DNA of 49,191 nt from Spirosoma fluviale (GTDB lineage: Bacteria; Bacteroidota; Bacteroidia; Cytophagales; Cyclobacteriaceae), in the NCBI GenBank assembly GCA_945868725.1, contig CAMBMU010000012.1, positions 1 to 49,191 of the forward strand, in the 5' to 3' direction. Position numbers and translations under genes: made by a program. Position 1 is the stretch's first letter. Each line of letters starts with the position of its first letter. The notes under the pieces were generated by a model that did not search any database, was not told the origin of the DNA, and saw nothing but the letters and a program-made list of their open reading frames with translations. Shown piece after piece: positions 16,952 to 25,696 of this stretch.

Positions 16952-17845
16952 TTAGGGTTTTTGCAAAAGTATCTTCCAAGCCAATTCAAGATTACCGGCT
17001 TCCAGCTCTTCCTTAGCCCAGCGGTGTAGGTGATCGGTCCAGGACTCTGCATCCAACCGAAAGCGGCGCCTGATATCTTCCAGGTCTTCTCGGGCAGAAA
17101 AAAGGGCGAGCTCCTCCGGACTGGGTAGCTGCTCTACATTGCCCAATCTCCCTAGATTATTCCCGCTTAGTACCGAACTGTTCCGAATTTCTTCTGGAAT
17201 TTGATCTACCCCAATCCCAAGGGTCATCAAGGGCTTGGGAATCTGAAACAAAGAATCGGCCGTCACTCGGGTATACCAATTGCCCCCAAGTCTAGCTACA
17301 GGATCCAACTTGAGGGGCGCAATGGCTCCAGAAGCGTCAAGGATGTTTTCATCCAGGTGAATTTGTAGCACCTCACAAATCACCAAATTTCCAGCCCCTC
17401 CCTGATCGCCTAGGGGGAGCACCTGAAGCACCCTGCATTCAAAGGCCACTGCAGCCTCCTTTACGCGGGGTGGAGCTACTAGATTCGAAGGTACTGCAGT
17501 CAATCCTGCTTTAACAAATTCATTGACTCCCTTTGCATATTCGGTGCTAGCAAGGGACATCTGCTCTACTAAATCATGGCCAACCACATGAATCACCACC
17601 TCAGGTACCTGAAGTACATTCTCTAAGGTATGCTTGGTGGTATTGTCTCGCACTCTTCGCGAAGGAGAAAAAACAAGGATAGGGGGATTGGCACTAAAGA
17701 GATTAAAAAAAGAAAAAGGGCTCAAATTGACTTCCCCAGCTGTATTGACAGTGCTCGCAAAGGCAATCGGCCGAGGACTAATCGCCCCTTGCAAAAGGTT
17801 CTGAAGTTCAGGAGTGGATAAGTCTTTGGGATTGATCGTTTTCAT
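16952..17845 (-). CDS. Flavin reductase family protein (FMN-binding split barrel)
   Basis: The 297-residue protein matches flavin-reductase-like FMN-binding proteins (DIM6/NTAB type): ISPRPIAFASTVNTAGEVNLSPF near the start, then SFFNLFSANPPILVFSPS, RDNTTKHTLENV, and a Cys-containing strand AFECRVLQVLPLGD. These positions bind FMN and NAD(P)H in the family. An extra C-terminal helical section of about 80 residues follows the core. The reaction partner cannot be told from neighbours: it is divergent from a secreted phosphatase/nuclease by 62 bases, and its 3' end touches a repeat element. Confidence 0.88.
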   Translation of the reverse strand: MKTINPKDLSTPELQNLLQGAISPRPIAFASTVNTAGEVNLSPFSFFNLFSANPPILVFSPSRRVRDNTTKHTLENVLQVPEVVIHVVGHDLVEQMSLASTEYAKGVNEFVKAGLTAVPSNLVAPPRVKEAAVAFECRVLQVLPLGDQGGAGNLVICEVLQIHLDENILDASGAIAPLKLDPVARLGGNWYTRVTADSLFQIPKPLMTLGIGVDQIPEEIRNSSVLSGNNLGRLGNVEQLPSPEELALFSAREDLEDIRRRFRLDAESWTDHLHRWAKEELEAGNLELAWKILLQKP

Positions 17846-17907
17846 TTCATGAAATTAATAGGCAATTTTAAGAGATAGCAATCAATTCACGAATTAGTTT
17901 CCAATTT

Positions 17908-18750
17908 ATGGTTCTTCGACCTACGACCCTCCTCCTATCTTTGCTTTTGGTGCTACTTGCATATCCAATTGAAGCCCAAACTCACCGACTTGCTACCTTC
18001 AATATCCGTTGGGACAATCCTAACGATGTGGGCAATCTCTGGAAAGATCGTGCTACGCAGGTCATCCAATTGATTCAATTTCACCAGATTGGAATTGTAG
18101 GTACCCAAGAGGTATTGGCACATCAGCTGACTGAACTCAACAAAGGACTTGGCTTTGCCTCCATCGGAGTAGGCAGGGATGATGGAGCTACGAAGGGAGA
18201 GTTTTCGCCCATTCATTACGATCCTGCACGCTACAAATTGGAAGATTCGGGGACATTTTGGTTGTCACCTAGCCCAGAAGTCCCAAGCAAGGGATGGGAT
18301 GCTGCCCTGAATCGCATTTGCACCTGGGGAAAATTCACCTCCCTAGAAGGATCTCGGTTTTATGTCTTCAATGTGCACTACGACCATATCGGACAGCAAG
18401 CTCGAGAAGAAAGCAGCAAGTTGGTCCTTTCCAAAATCCAGGAAATCAACCGCGAAGGGCTTCCTGTGGTCTGGATGGGGGATTTCAATGTAGCCCCCGA
18501 AAACCCTGCCTACCAAGTGATTTTCAAAAAAGAAACCTGGAAAGATGCCCGTTTAGTCTCCAAGCTGCCCTCCTACGGTCCAAAAGGCACCTTTACCGCC
18601 TTCGAATGGGACCGAATGCCGGATGGGATCATTGACCATGTTTTTGTCCAAGGGAAACTCGAAGTACTCCGACATGGTATCCTAACAGACAATTACGGTA
18701 AAAAATACCCTTCGGACCACTTCCCCGTGCTGGTGGAAATCAGGTTTTAG
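17908..18750 (+). CDS. Secreted endonuclease/exonuclease/phosphatase family protein
   Basis: The 280-residue protein has a Sec signal ending near IEAQ (residue 24) and then an EEP domain (DNase I-like fold). Motifs in order are: TFNIRWDNPND (metal-binding Asn), VGTQEVL (catalytic Glu), YVFNVHYDHIGQQAREES (catalytic His), VVWMGDFNVAPENPAY (Asp/Asn), and DHVFVQ and KKYPSDHFPVLVEI (terminal His). The enzyme is periplasmic or secreted and could act on nucleic acids, phospholipid or sugar phosphates; the sequence alone does not decide. It ends at a strong bidirectional terminator. Confidence 0.92.
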   Translation: MVLRPTTLLLSLLLVLLAYPIEAQTHRLATFNIRWDNPNDVGNLWKDRATQVIQLIQFHQIGIVGTQEVLAHQLTELNKGLGFASIGVGRDDGATKGEFSPIHYDPARYKLEDSGTFWLSPSPEVPSKGWDAALNRICTWGKFTSLEGSRFYVFNVHYDHIGQQAREESSKLVLSKIQEINREGLPVVWMGDFNVAPENPAYQVIFKKETWKDARLVSKLPSYGPKGTFTAFEWDRMPDGIIDHVFVQGKLEVLRHGILTDNYGKKYPSDHFPVLVEIRF

Positions 18751-18808
18751 GGAATCTGTTAATAGTGGCAATTTTTTCAAGTTAGTTGGAAGCAATTCTA
18801 ACTAATTG

Positions 18809-18848
18809 AAAAAAAAAACCGATCTGAATGATTCAGATCGGTTTTTTT
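18809..18848. terminator. Bidirectional terminator
   Basis: A near-perfect palindrome AACCGATCTGAAT/ATTCAGATCGGTT around a single G, flanked by A and T runs, lies between the convergent phosphatase gene and the unknown lipoprotein gene and can serve both. Confidence 0.92.
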
Positions 18849-18865
18849 AATTCAGCAATTATCAA

Positions 18866-19978
18866 TTAGCCGCCAATATTCTTTGTTGTAGTCACACCAT
18901 TCACGGTGATGGTAATGGTTTGATTGGTGCAAGATCCGTTACCAAAATCCACGGTGATTTTATTGGTACGGTAAGCTGTCTCTAACTTACCCATAGTAGG
19001 GCCTCTTCTTTTTCCTGAACAGGAAAGGTCGATCTCGAGCGGGGTCATGGTCTGGTGCGCATAAATTACGGTACCAGAAGCAGTCTTAATCGCTGTTTTC
19101 ACATTGGTGATGATCTTACCACTAATTGGCTTTCGAGAATCATTCCCTCTGACCACCTCAGATTTTCTGTCCTTTTCGGAAGTCCAAACCCCTGTTTCTC
19201 CGCCTACAAAGATGAACTTGCCATTCGCGACAGTAGACTTCACACTTCCCTTGCCTGTAGCTTTATCAAACTCCGAAACAATGGTTTTTACGCCGCTGAT
19301 TTGAATTCCATTGACCACATAATTCTGAAATTCAACCTTCTCAGTCAACACAATCCCAACCTTAGTTCTGCTGACCATAATCACTCCTTTACGCGTGATA
19401 TCCTGATCATTTTTAGTAACGGTGACACCTGCACCAAAATCCACTTTTGACTTCACAATCAAACTCAATAATGAGTCTAATTCTGGGAATTGGTTGCCAC
19501 TATGTCCACCATGAGGGCCATCAACCGTGGTGGCCACAGGGAGCTCAACAACTTTTCCTGAAGCGTCATAATGGGTGATCGTTGCACCTCCTAATTTATA
19601 CATCCGGAATCCTCGAATATCGCCAGCACTTTCTGCTTCAACTATTGCAAGGATCTCATCATTTGGTGCAAGCAAATTCAAACCATCCATGATGCCTTTG
19701 TGCCCTCCTTTACCTTTATCCATTCCTTTCAAATCTCCTGGGGATTTAGCAGTTTCCTCTGTCCCTGCAACTCTACCCGTAATCGTTCCCGCTTGGAATG
19801 AATTCCCTCCTATAGTAAAGCTAGTGCCGCTGACCAACTGACCTGAGGTCTGGGCCAAATCAATCGCCGTGGTTCCTTCCAAAACATCTTCAGTGATGGA
19901 AGCTAATTCATCTTGCTCAGTACATGCAGCCATGAAAAGCAAGTACGACAGTAACAAAAGGTTTTTAAATAGTTTCAT
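18866..19978 (-). CDS. Unknown lipoprotein, 370 aa
   Basis: The signal ends LLFMAAC|T, a good lipobox, so the protein is predicted to be membrane-anchored. I do not recognise a family. After an acidic stretch (ITEDVLEGTTAIDLA) there is a Gly/Lys/His-rich loop (about residues 83-95), then beta-rich sequence with internal YEST-like strands and a Cys pair near the end (LSCSGKRRG and GNGSCTNQTITITVNG). The ending, a hydroxyl- and Thr-rich strand, is typical of exported beta-sandwich proteins. It follows the histidine kinase gene on the same strand after 119 bases that hold a long A/T tract, so it may be separately transcribed. Confidence 0.8.
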   Translation of the reverse strand: MKLFKNLLLLSYLLFMAACTEQDELASITEDVLEGTTAIDLAQTSGQLVSGTSFTIGGNSFQAGTITGRVAGTEETAKSPGDLKGMDKGKGGHKGIMDGLNLLAPNDEILAIVEAESAGDIRGFRMYKLGGATITHYDASGKVVELPVATTVDGPHGGHSGNQFPELDSLLSLIVKSKVDFGAGVTVTKNDQDITRKGVIMVSRTKVGIVLTEKVEFQNYVVNGIQISGVKTIVSEFDKATGKGSVKSTVANGKFIFVGGETGVWTSEKDRKSEVVRGNDSRKPISGKIITNVKTAIKTASGTVIYAHQTMTPLEIDLSCSGKRRGPTMGKLETAYRTNKITVDFGNGSCTNQTITITVNGVTTTKNIGG

Positions 19979-20062
19979 GTGATTTAGTTTTTAATGGTTA
20001 CAAGAAGTTTAAATTATGATGCCAAATACAGCCTCCAACATGAAGACAAAATGAAAAAATGA

Positions 20063-20088
20063 TTTTTTTTATTTTTTTTTAAAAAAAA
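20063..20088. repeat. Long homopolymeric A/T tract
   Basis: T8, A, T9, then A8 in a row between the histidine kinase stop and the lipoprotein start. The T and A runs are self-complementary. Such tracts bend DNA and are prone to slippage. Confidence 0.8.
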
Positions 20089-20097
20089 TTAGGCCAG

Positions 20098-21423
20098 TCA
20101 GAATTTAATTGGAAAACTAAAGCAAACCCGAGTTTTCCCTGTTTGGGATCCTATTTCCAAACTAACCCCTAGAAAAAGAGCAACTTTGTACATGATTTGA
20201 AGGCCAAATCCTGATTTTTCTTTGGACACATCCTTCAAGAACACCAACCCATTTTTTACCTGCTCGATTAACTTATCGTCGATTCCTGCTCCATCATTTT
20301 CGATCAAAATATCGTATCTATCCCCATTTTTTGTTCCTGAAAGGCTGATTTCACCGCCAGTTTCCACATACTTGACGGCATTACTCAGTGCATTTTGAAG
20401 CATCATCTGACATAGCGAAAGATTGGTGTCTGTGTAAGTAAAAGGATCAATTTTTCCTATTCTAATCTGTATGCCTTTTTCTTCTGCAATCTCGGTCCAG
20501 TCTTCGACTACCCCTTCTACAACCATTTTCAAATCGACAGTTTCGGATTTTAAAAATTGGGCATTGTTTACTTTAGAAATCAGAAGCAGGGCATTGACAG
20601 ATTTCTTCATCTTCTGCAAGGTGTCCTGCATATCCATTAACTTTTCGCTCTGGTAGGAATTGAGATTTTCATCCCTGAAAATGGCCTCCAATTTGGATTG
20701 CAGTATAGAAATAGGTGTCTTCAGTTCGTGAGAAGCGTGAGAAATAAAAATTCGTTCCTGATTAAATGACTTCTGAATTCGCTTCATCATCTCTGAAATC
20801 GCGTTATCTAGTAGCTCAAATTCTTTCGTAGTGCTTCGAATAGATTTGTCGTGAAACTCCTGTGGCTCATTAATCCGAGATATTTTGGATTGGATAATTT
20901 TATTGAACGGAGCCATAATCCGTTTACTGATGGCTGAGTCCAATAGAAATGAAAAGGCTAAAAATAAAAAAAGGATCCCCATGGCAATTTGAAAAAACAT
21001 GCCTTCAATTTTTTCAATCGTATTTAGGCTTCTGCCAATTTCAAGAAGGTAGCGACTGCCGGCTATTTCGATCACATCGTCAAGTACTCGGTAACTAATT
21101 TCTTCTTCCTCAATAATCCTTTTCTCACTAGAAATCTCTTCAGCGATCTCAAAATCCGCAGGGACTGCCTGTAACAAAATGTATTCTTCTTTTAGAATAT
21201 TATAGGAGCCAAATCCTTGTTCTGGATTTTCGTTAGAGATGAAATTTTCAATCCCAGCTTTTTGAATAAGCTTAACAACCTCTTCCTTTTTTGCAAGCAA
21301 TTCCTCATCTGTATTGTCAATGATGAGTTGGCTAAGCAAGTAGGGACTAAGCATTAAAAAAACTAGAAGGAAGATCCCTTTTCCCAAAAGATTAAAAACA
21401 AGGAGCTTATGAAATAATTTCAT
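20098..21423 (-). CDS. Sensor histidine kinase
   Basis: The 441-residue membrane kinase has two transmembrane helices (about residues 12-33 and 142-164) with a periplasmic sensor of about 105 residues between them that I do not recognise. A linker follows, then the HisKA domain with phospho-acceptor His in SHASHELKTPIS (about residue 232). The ATP-binding domain shows an N box (QNALSNAVKYVETGG), a G1 box (ENDGAGIDD) and a G2 box (KSGFGLQIMY). Its ATG overlaps the response-regulator stop by 4 bases (21420-21423), so the two are a coupled pair. The sensed signal is unknown; the outer-membrane and NRPGG-rich proteins earlier in the operon are candidates for the sensed or regulated component. Confidence 0.95.
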   Translation of the reverse strand: MKLFHKLLVFNLLGKGIFLLVFLMLSPYLLSQLIIDNTDEELLAKKEEVVKLIQKAGIENFISNENPEQGFGSYNILKEEYILLQAVPADFEIAEEISSEKRIIEEEEISYRVLDDVIEIAGSRYLLEIGRSLNTIEKIEGMFFQIAMGILFLFLAFSFLLDSAISKRIMAPFNKIIQSKISRINEPQEFHDKSIRSTTKEFELLDNAISEMMKRIQKSFNQERIFISHASHELKTPISILQSKLEAIFRDENLNSYQSEKLMDMQDTLQKMKKSVNALLLISKVNNAQFLKSETVDLKMVVEGVVEDWTEIAEEKGIQIRIGKIDPFTYTDTNLSLCQMMLQNALSNAVKYVETGGEISLSGTKNGDRYDILIENDGAGIDDKLIEQVKNGLVFLKDVSKEKSGFGLQIMYKVALFLGVSLEIGSQTGKTRVCFSFPIKF

Positions 21424-22094
21424 GCAATTATTTTATAGCCAAGTCCTCGAACCGTCTCCAACCAATCCACAGGTCCGAAACTCCCTAGTTTTTTTCGGAT
21501 ATTTTTGACGTGGACGTCTATGTAATTGGATTGATAGTCGTCATCCAAATGATCCCCCCATAGGTGCTCAGCCAATTGAAAGCGATTGAGAACGCGATTT
21601 TTGTTAATCAGCATAAACTGAAGTAAGATGTATTCCTTTTTGGTAAGCTTAATTTCTTGGCCTTCAAAGGAAATCAAGGGTTCATTCAAATGAATTTCGA
21701 AGCCTGCTAACTGAATCACATCTTTTTTCCAACCACTTTTTCTTCTAAGGATCGCCTGCATTCTTGCTTTTAATTCCAATAAAGAAAAGGGTTTGGAAAG
21801 GTAATCATCAGCACCACTTTCAAATCCTAAAAGTTTATCCCCTACTTCAGTTCGTGCTGTAAGGATAATGACGGAAGCATTTTCTTGGTACCTAGTTACT
21901 TCCTGTAGAAGATCTAGTCCATCTCCATCAGGCAATCCCAGATCCAGTAAGACAAAATCATACGAATTGACAGCCAAATTTTCAGAAGCTGCTTTTTTGG
22001 TACTTACCTCATCTAGCACATGGCTCTCAGATTGGAGGAAATCATGGATTTCCTTGGCAAGAGACCGCTCGTCTTCAACTAATAAAATTCTCAT
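21420..22094 (-). CDS. OmpR-family response regulator
   Basis: The 224-residue protein has a receiver domain with acidic pocket E7/D8, phospho-acceptor Asp51 in FVLLDLGLPDGDG, the Thr in VIILTAR and Lys in DYLSKPF, followed by a winged-helix DNA-binding domain (about residues 128-222: NRVLNRFQLAEHLWG, YIDVHVKNIRKKLG, VRGLGYKI). It is the partner of the kinase encoded next, with a 4-base overlap at its 3' end and another 4-base overlap with the outer-membrane gene at its 5' end. DNA targets are not visible from the sequence. Confidence 0.96.
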   Translation of the reverse strand: MRILLVEDERSLAKEIHDFLQSESHVLDEVSTKKAASENLAVNSYDFVLLDLGLPDGDGLDLLQEVTRYQENASVIILTARTEVGDKLLGFESGADDYLSKPFSLLELKARMQAILRRKSGWKKDVIQLAGFEIHLNEPLISFEGQEIKLTKKEYILLQFMLINKNRVLNRFQLAEHLWGDHLDDDYQSNYIDVHVKNIRKKLGSFGPVDWLETVRGLGYKIIA

Positions 22095-22915
22095 TTTGAT
22101 CTTTTTAGGGGAAGGGTATAACTAGCTTTGATGCCCAACTGAAAGCGAGCCGAAGAAGTATCGTATTCCGGAACTTGTGTAGGAATTACCCACCTCGGTT
22201 CCAACTGGAATTCTACTTTAGAATAGCTCAGTGTGATAGGAAGGGCCATTTCCAAGCCTTGGGCGGTAAAGCGCTGCGTCTCTAGGTATTGAGTTCTCGT
22301 AAACTCATAGCCCCCAATTCGGTAATAATTACTGGTTCCAAGAAATAATGAAAATCGGGGTTCAACCGATAAAATCCCTCCCCCAGTAATGGGCTGATCC
22401 AATTCGAAGTATCTGGAGTGGCGGCTACTTATAAAAAAGTCTCCAGGCGAATTCACCAAATACATCGCCTGAGTAGTCGAATAAAGTATTCCCCAATCTA
22501 GCCCAATTGTACCCTGGGCCATACCTAAATTATCCTGACCCGTTGAATTAAGATTGCTAGCACCAAAGAAATGGTGATACGAAAAGTCTATATCCAATTT
22601 GGAACTTAAGGGTTTAAAAAATCCAGCACCTACCCCTTTCTGCCAGGATAGGTCGGTCGTTAAAAATCTACTTAAAGTAGTAGACAAATAGACGCCTGAT
22701 CTGTGCCAAAAAAGAAGTTCAGTCGAGAAAATTGGAATTTTTTGACCAAAATCTCTGGACATAAAACTGGCTTTACTTTGAAATCCAGTACTAGCAATCA
22801 AGTAATTACCCGAATCAATAGCCACTGAGTCTCCCTTAGATTCCAATTCCTGAGCTGAACAAAGGTTTGCATAGAGCGCATGCAAAAGAAAAAGAAGGAC
22901 CAAACCTTTTTTCAT
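22091..22915 (-). CDS. Predicted outer-membrane protein in two-component operon
   Basis: The 274-residue protein has a Sec signal ending near CSAQ (residue 22; the Cys is not a clear lipobox) and then alternating aromatic/hydrophobic strands such as SGVYLSTTLSRFLTTDLSW, KLDIDFSYHHFFGA and FQLGIKASYTLPL, as in an outer-membrane beta-barrel of about 10-12 strands. I do not recognise a named family. Its stop overlaps the response regulator start by 4 bases. A structural protein coupled this tightly to a two-component pair suggests that it is sensed by, or takes part in, the same response. Confidence 0.75.
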   Translation of the reverse strand: MKKGLVLLFLLHALYANLCSAQELESKGDSVAIDSGNYLIASTGFQSKASFMSRDFGQKIPIFSTELLFWHRSGVYLSTTLSRFLTTDLSWQKGVGAGFFKPLSSKLDIDFSYHHFFGASNLNSTGQDNLGMAQGTIGLDWGILYSTTQAMYLVNSPGDFFISSRHSRYFELDQPITGGGILSVEPRFSLFLGTSNYYRIGGYEFTRTQYLETQRFTAQGLEMALPITLSYSKVEFQLEPRWVIPTQVPEYDTSSARFQLGIKASYTLPLKRSK

Positions 22916-22965
22916 TTTCTAAAGAGGTAAGAAAGGGGGTTGTAGCCAGAATTCAACATTACTAC

Positions 22966-23328
22966 TCAACCTCCTCCAGGACGATTCTTAGGCCCAGAAG
23001 GCCTGTTACCGGGTAATCGGATAGGTTGGCCTGCTGGAGCCGATGAAGGACGGGTGATAGGGCCTCCAGGTCTGTTTTTTGGAATCTTTCCATCAGGCCG
23101 ATTGGAAAGTGAAGCTCCATTTCCGTTAGCAGGTTTTGCTGCCCCGTCTCCCTGTATTTTAGGAGTTACTGTTCCAGGCATCGAACTCCTTCTCGAAGCA
23201 CTCGAAATCCCAACCTTCTTCCCACTTCCATTGGTACTGGTCGGGTTAGGTCTGTTTGCTGGCGGTGTTTGCGCCAACGCAATCCCAGAAAAAGAGAGAA
23301 AAGCAAGCAAGAATAGGATTTTAGTCAT
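22966..23328 (-). CDS. Small secreted Pro/Gly/Arg-rich protein with NRPGG repeats
   Basis: The 120-residue protein has a signal peptide ending ALAQ (residue 20) and a low-complexity mature part rich in Asn, Arg, Pro and Gly: NRPNP, NRPDG, NRPGG, NRPSG, NRPGGG. It is basic and predicted to be disordered. No domain is recognisable. It is the first gene of the run that continues with the outer-membrane protein, response regulator and kinase (51-base gap, then overlaps). The composition is consistent with a periplasmic peptide that binds an anionic polymer or plugs a barrel, but this is inference. Confidence 0.8.
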   Translation of the reverse strand: MTKILFLLAFLSFSGIALAQTPPANRPNPTSTNGSGKKVGISSASRRSSMPGTVTPKIQGDGAAKPANGNGASLSNRPDGKIPKNRPGGPITRPSSAPAGQPIRLPGNRPSGPKNRPGGG

Positions 23329-23386
23329 GAGGTAAAGGGATTTTTACGTTCGCAACTTCTGCAGGAAAGATGAAGAAAAGATGAAG

Positions 23387-23418
23387 AAATATGGCCATTA
23401 AAAAAAATGGTCATATTT
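23387..23418 (-). terminator. Possible hairpin downstream of pgk
   Basis: AAATATGGCCA pairs with TGGTCATATTT (one G-T pair) around an A-rich loop of 10 bases. It starts 8 bases after the pgk stop on the minus strand. The stem is AT-rich and the T run sits in the loop, so it is weak as a terminator. Confidence 0.35.
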
Positions 23419-23425
23419 ATTTAAT

Positions 23426-24625
23426 TTACTCTGCCAAGGCAGCCACACCTGGAAGTACTTTTCCTTCCATATGCTCCAGCAATGCCCCGCCTCCCGTAGA
23501 TACGTAGGATACTTGGTCTGTGTAGCCAAACTTATTCACCGCAGCAGCTGAATCTCCTCCACCGATAAGCGAGAAGGCTCCATTTCGTGTCGCCTCCGCT
23601 ACATATTCTGCGATGGCTTTGGTGCCTTTATCAAAAGACTCCATCTCAAACACTCCCATTGGACCATTCCAAAGGATAGTTTTGGATTCCAAAATTACTT
23701 TTCCAAACAGTTCTCTGGTCTTTGGCCCTATGTCCAAACCCATCCAATTGTCTGGGATCTCTCCCTTATTGACTAATCCCTGATTGGCGGTATTCGAAAA
23801 ATCATCTGCAATGACGGTATCCACAGGTAGAATCAAATTGACTCCTTTTGCCTTCGCCTTCTCCATCAATTCCAATACGAAGTCGAGTTTGTCTGCCTCC
23901 AAAAGAGAGGTGCCGATTGTTCCTCCCTGTGCCTTGGCAAAGGTGTAAGACATGCCTCCACCAATAATCAGATTGTCCACCTTCTCGAGGAGACGCTCAA
24001 TAATCAAGATTTTATCTGCAATTTTTGCTCCACCCATGATCGCAGTGTAGGGGCGCTCGGGATTGCCTAGCACCTTGTCTGCATTGGTCAACTCGGATTC
24101 CATCAGGTAACCAGCTACTTTTTGAGAGAAATTTGCAGCAATCACAGCTGTAGATGCATGGGCACGGTGTGCAGTACCAAAGGCATCGTTGACATATACA
24201 TCTCCGAGTTGAGCAAGCTTGGATGCAAAATCTGAATCACCTTTTTCTTCTTCCTTGTAAAAACGCAGATTTTCTAACAACAACACCTGACCTACACCAA
24301 GTTGTGCAGCCTTTTGAATGGCTTCCTCCCCAATGCAATCATTTGCAAAGCTGATTTTTTGTCCAAGAGCAGCCTCAATCGCTGAAATAATGTGCTTGAG
24401 GGAATACTTATCCTCTGGTCCTCCTTTGGGACGTCCTAGGTGAGACATTAAGATGGCGGATCCCCCATCTTTAAGAATTTTTTTGATCGTAGGAACTGCC
24501 GCCTGAATTCGGGTATCGTCAGCTACTTGCAGATGTTCGTCTAGAGGAACATTGAAATCAACGCGAATAAGGGCTTTTTTACCTGCAAAATTGAGGCTAT
24601 CTACATTTTTTACATTCAATGACAT
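23426..24625 (-). CDS. pgk: Phosphoglycerate kinase
   Basis: Pgk makes ATP and 3-phosphoglycerate from 1,3-bisphosphoglycerate in glycolysis and runs in reverse in gluconeogenesis. The 399-residue protein has normal length and landmarks: [21 protein letters not shown] at the start, [31 protein letters not shown], a Gly-rich ADP site [28 protein letters not shown], and [16 protein letters not shown] with the final THR-like region [14 protein letters not shown]. It is monocistronic, with a good upstream promoter and a wide separation from tsaC. Confidence 0.98.
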   Translation of the reverse strand: MSLNVKNVDSLNFAGKKALIRVDFNVPLDEHLQVADDTRIQAAVPTIKKILKDGGSAILMSHLGRPKGGPEDKYSLKHIISAIEAALGQKISFANDCIGEEAIQKAAQLGVGQVLLLENLRFYKEEEKGDSDFASKLAQLGDVYVNDAFGTAHRAHASTAVIAANFSQKVAGYLMESELTNADKVLGNPERPYTAIMGGAKIADKILIIERLLEKVDNLIIGGGMSYTFAKAQGGTIGTSLLEADKLDFVLELMEKAKAKGVNLILPVDTVIADDFSNTANQGLVNKGEIPDNWMGLDIGPKTRELFGKVILESKTILWNGPMGVFEMESFDKGTKAIAEYVAEATRNGAFSLIGGGDSAAAVNKFGYTDQVSYVSTGGGALLEHMEGKVLPGVAALAE

Positions 24626-24673
24626 GGCTGATATCTAATAGGTGAGGACTAGGTTTTAGGTTAAAAATCGATA

Positions 24674-24705
24674 CAAATTTAAACCAAATCCAACCAATAC
24701 GAAAA
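24674..24705 (-). promoter_or_regulatory. Predicted promoter of pgk
   Basis: On the minus strand TTTT (24705-24702) is followed after 20 bases by TAAATTTG (24681-24674), a perfect -7 match. It sits 48 bases before the pgk ATG. Confidence 0.5.
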
Positions 24706-24724
24706 GATAGCTTGGAAAACTCCC

Positions 24725-25696
24725 CTAATGATTAGGTTCTGCTGCGGCTCGCTTTAGACGATCGTTGATAGCGCGTCCCAATCCAATTTCTGGGACAAGT
24801 TCGGTTACAATCAGCTCTGCATCACTCTCGTCCAAGAGGCGCATGGCCATAAAAAGACGCTGCGCAGCTTCTTTAAAATCCTGAGCCGCACTAAGGACCA
24901 CTTGTCGATCTGCAGAAAGGGATGGAAAATGGGTGGAAAAACTCAGCACCCCAACTTTTTTTCCTTGCTGGATCAACTGCGGAACGAGTTCCGTCAAATT
25001 TCCCAATACAAAAGGCTTCCGTGGAGCATAGTGACTTGCCAGTTGGCCCGGTGCGCTAGGATTGCTCGAGCTATGTGCCTGAATAGTCACCGGTCCTACG
25101 AGCGATTCAATTTCGGAAATGTCAAGCCCTCCTAGGCGATAGATCACGACATGATCCCCTTCCAACCCGACGATGGTACTTTCTAATCCTACAGCACAAG
25201 CGCCGCCGTCAAGAATATAAGGGATCTGCGAGCCCAACTGTGTGGCTACATGCGCAGCCTGTGTAGGACTGATGTAACCAAAAGGATTAGCACTAGGTGC
25301 TGCAAGCGGAAAGTCAAGCTGCGCTAGTAGGGCCAAAGTCAGCGGGTGATTGGGCACCCGAACTGCCACACGATCCAAACCAGAGGTAACCAGATCGGGA
25401 ACACTGGCTTTTCGAGGCAATAAGACCGTCAGGGGACCTGGCCAAAAGGCTTCGGCTAAACGCTTGAGTTTTTCTGGAAATTCAGAGACAAATGGATTTA
25501 CTTGCTCCAAGGAAGCCACATGTAAAATCAAGGGATCAAAGCTGGGTCGATTTTTAGTTTCAAAAATGGAACTCACTGCCTTCACATCAAGCGCATTACC
25601 TGCTAGCCCGTAAACCGTTTCGGTGGGAATAGCGATCAACTGTCCTTTGCGAAGGAAAGCTGCTACTCGTTCAATGTCGACACCAATTTCTGCCAT
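24725..25696 (-). CDS. tsaC: L-threonylcarbamoyladenylate synthase (Sua5/YrdC family)
   Basis: The 323-residue enzyme makes threonylcarbamoyl-AMP for t6A modification of tRNAs reading ANN codons. The YrdC domain covers about residues 10-200, with IPTETVYGLAGNA, KNRPSFDPLILHV, PGPLTVLLPRKA, VAVRVPNHPLTLALL and APSANPFGYISPT. A Sua5-type C-terminal domain follows (APGQLASHYAPRKPF and after), so this is the long Sua5 form rather than the short E. coli TsaC. It shares one base with the stop of the TPR lipoprotein gene (TAATG), so translation is coupled. Confidence 0.95.
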   Translation of the reverse strand: MAEIGVDIERVAAFLRKGQLIAIPTETVYGLAGNALDVKAVSSIFETKNRPSFDPLILHVASLEQVNPFVSEFPEKLKRLAEAFWPGPLTVLLPRKASVPDLVTSGLDRVAVRVPNHPLTLALLAQLDFPLAAPSANPFGYISPTQAAHVATQLGSQIPYILDGGACAVGLESTIVGLEGDHVVIYRLGGLDISEIESLVGPVTIQAHSSSNPSAPGQLASHYAPRKPFVLGNLTELVPQLIQQGKKVGVLSFSTHFPSLSADRQVVLSAAQDFKEAAQRLFMAMRLLDESDAELIVTELVPEIGLGRAINDRLKRAAAEPNH

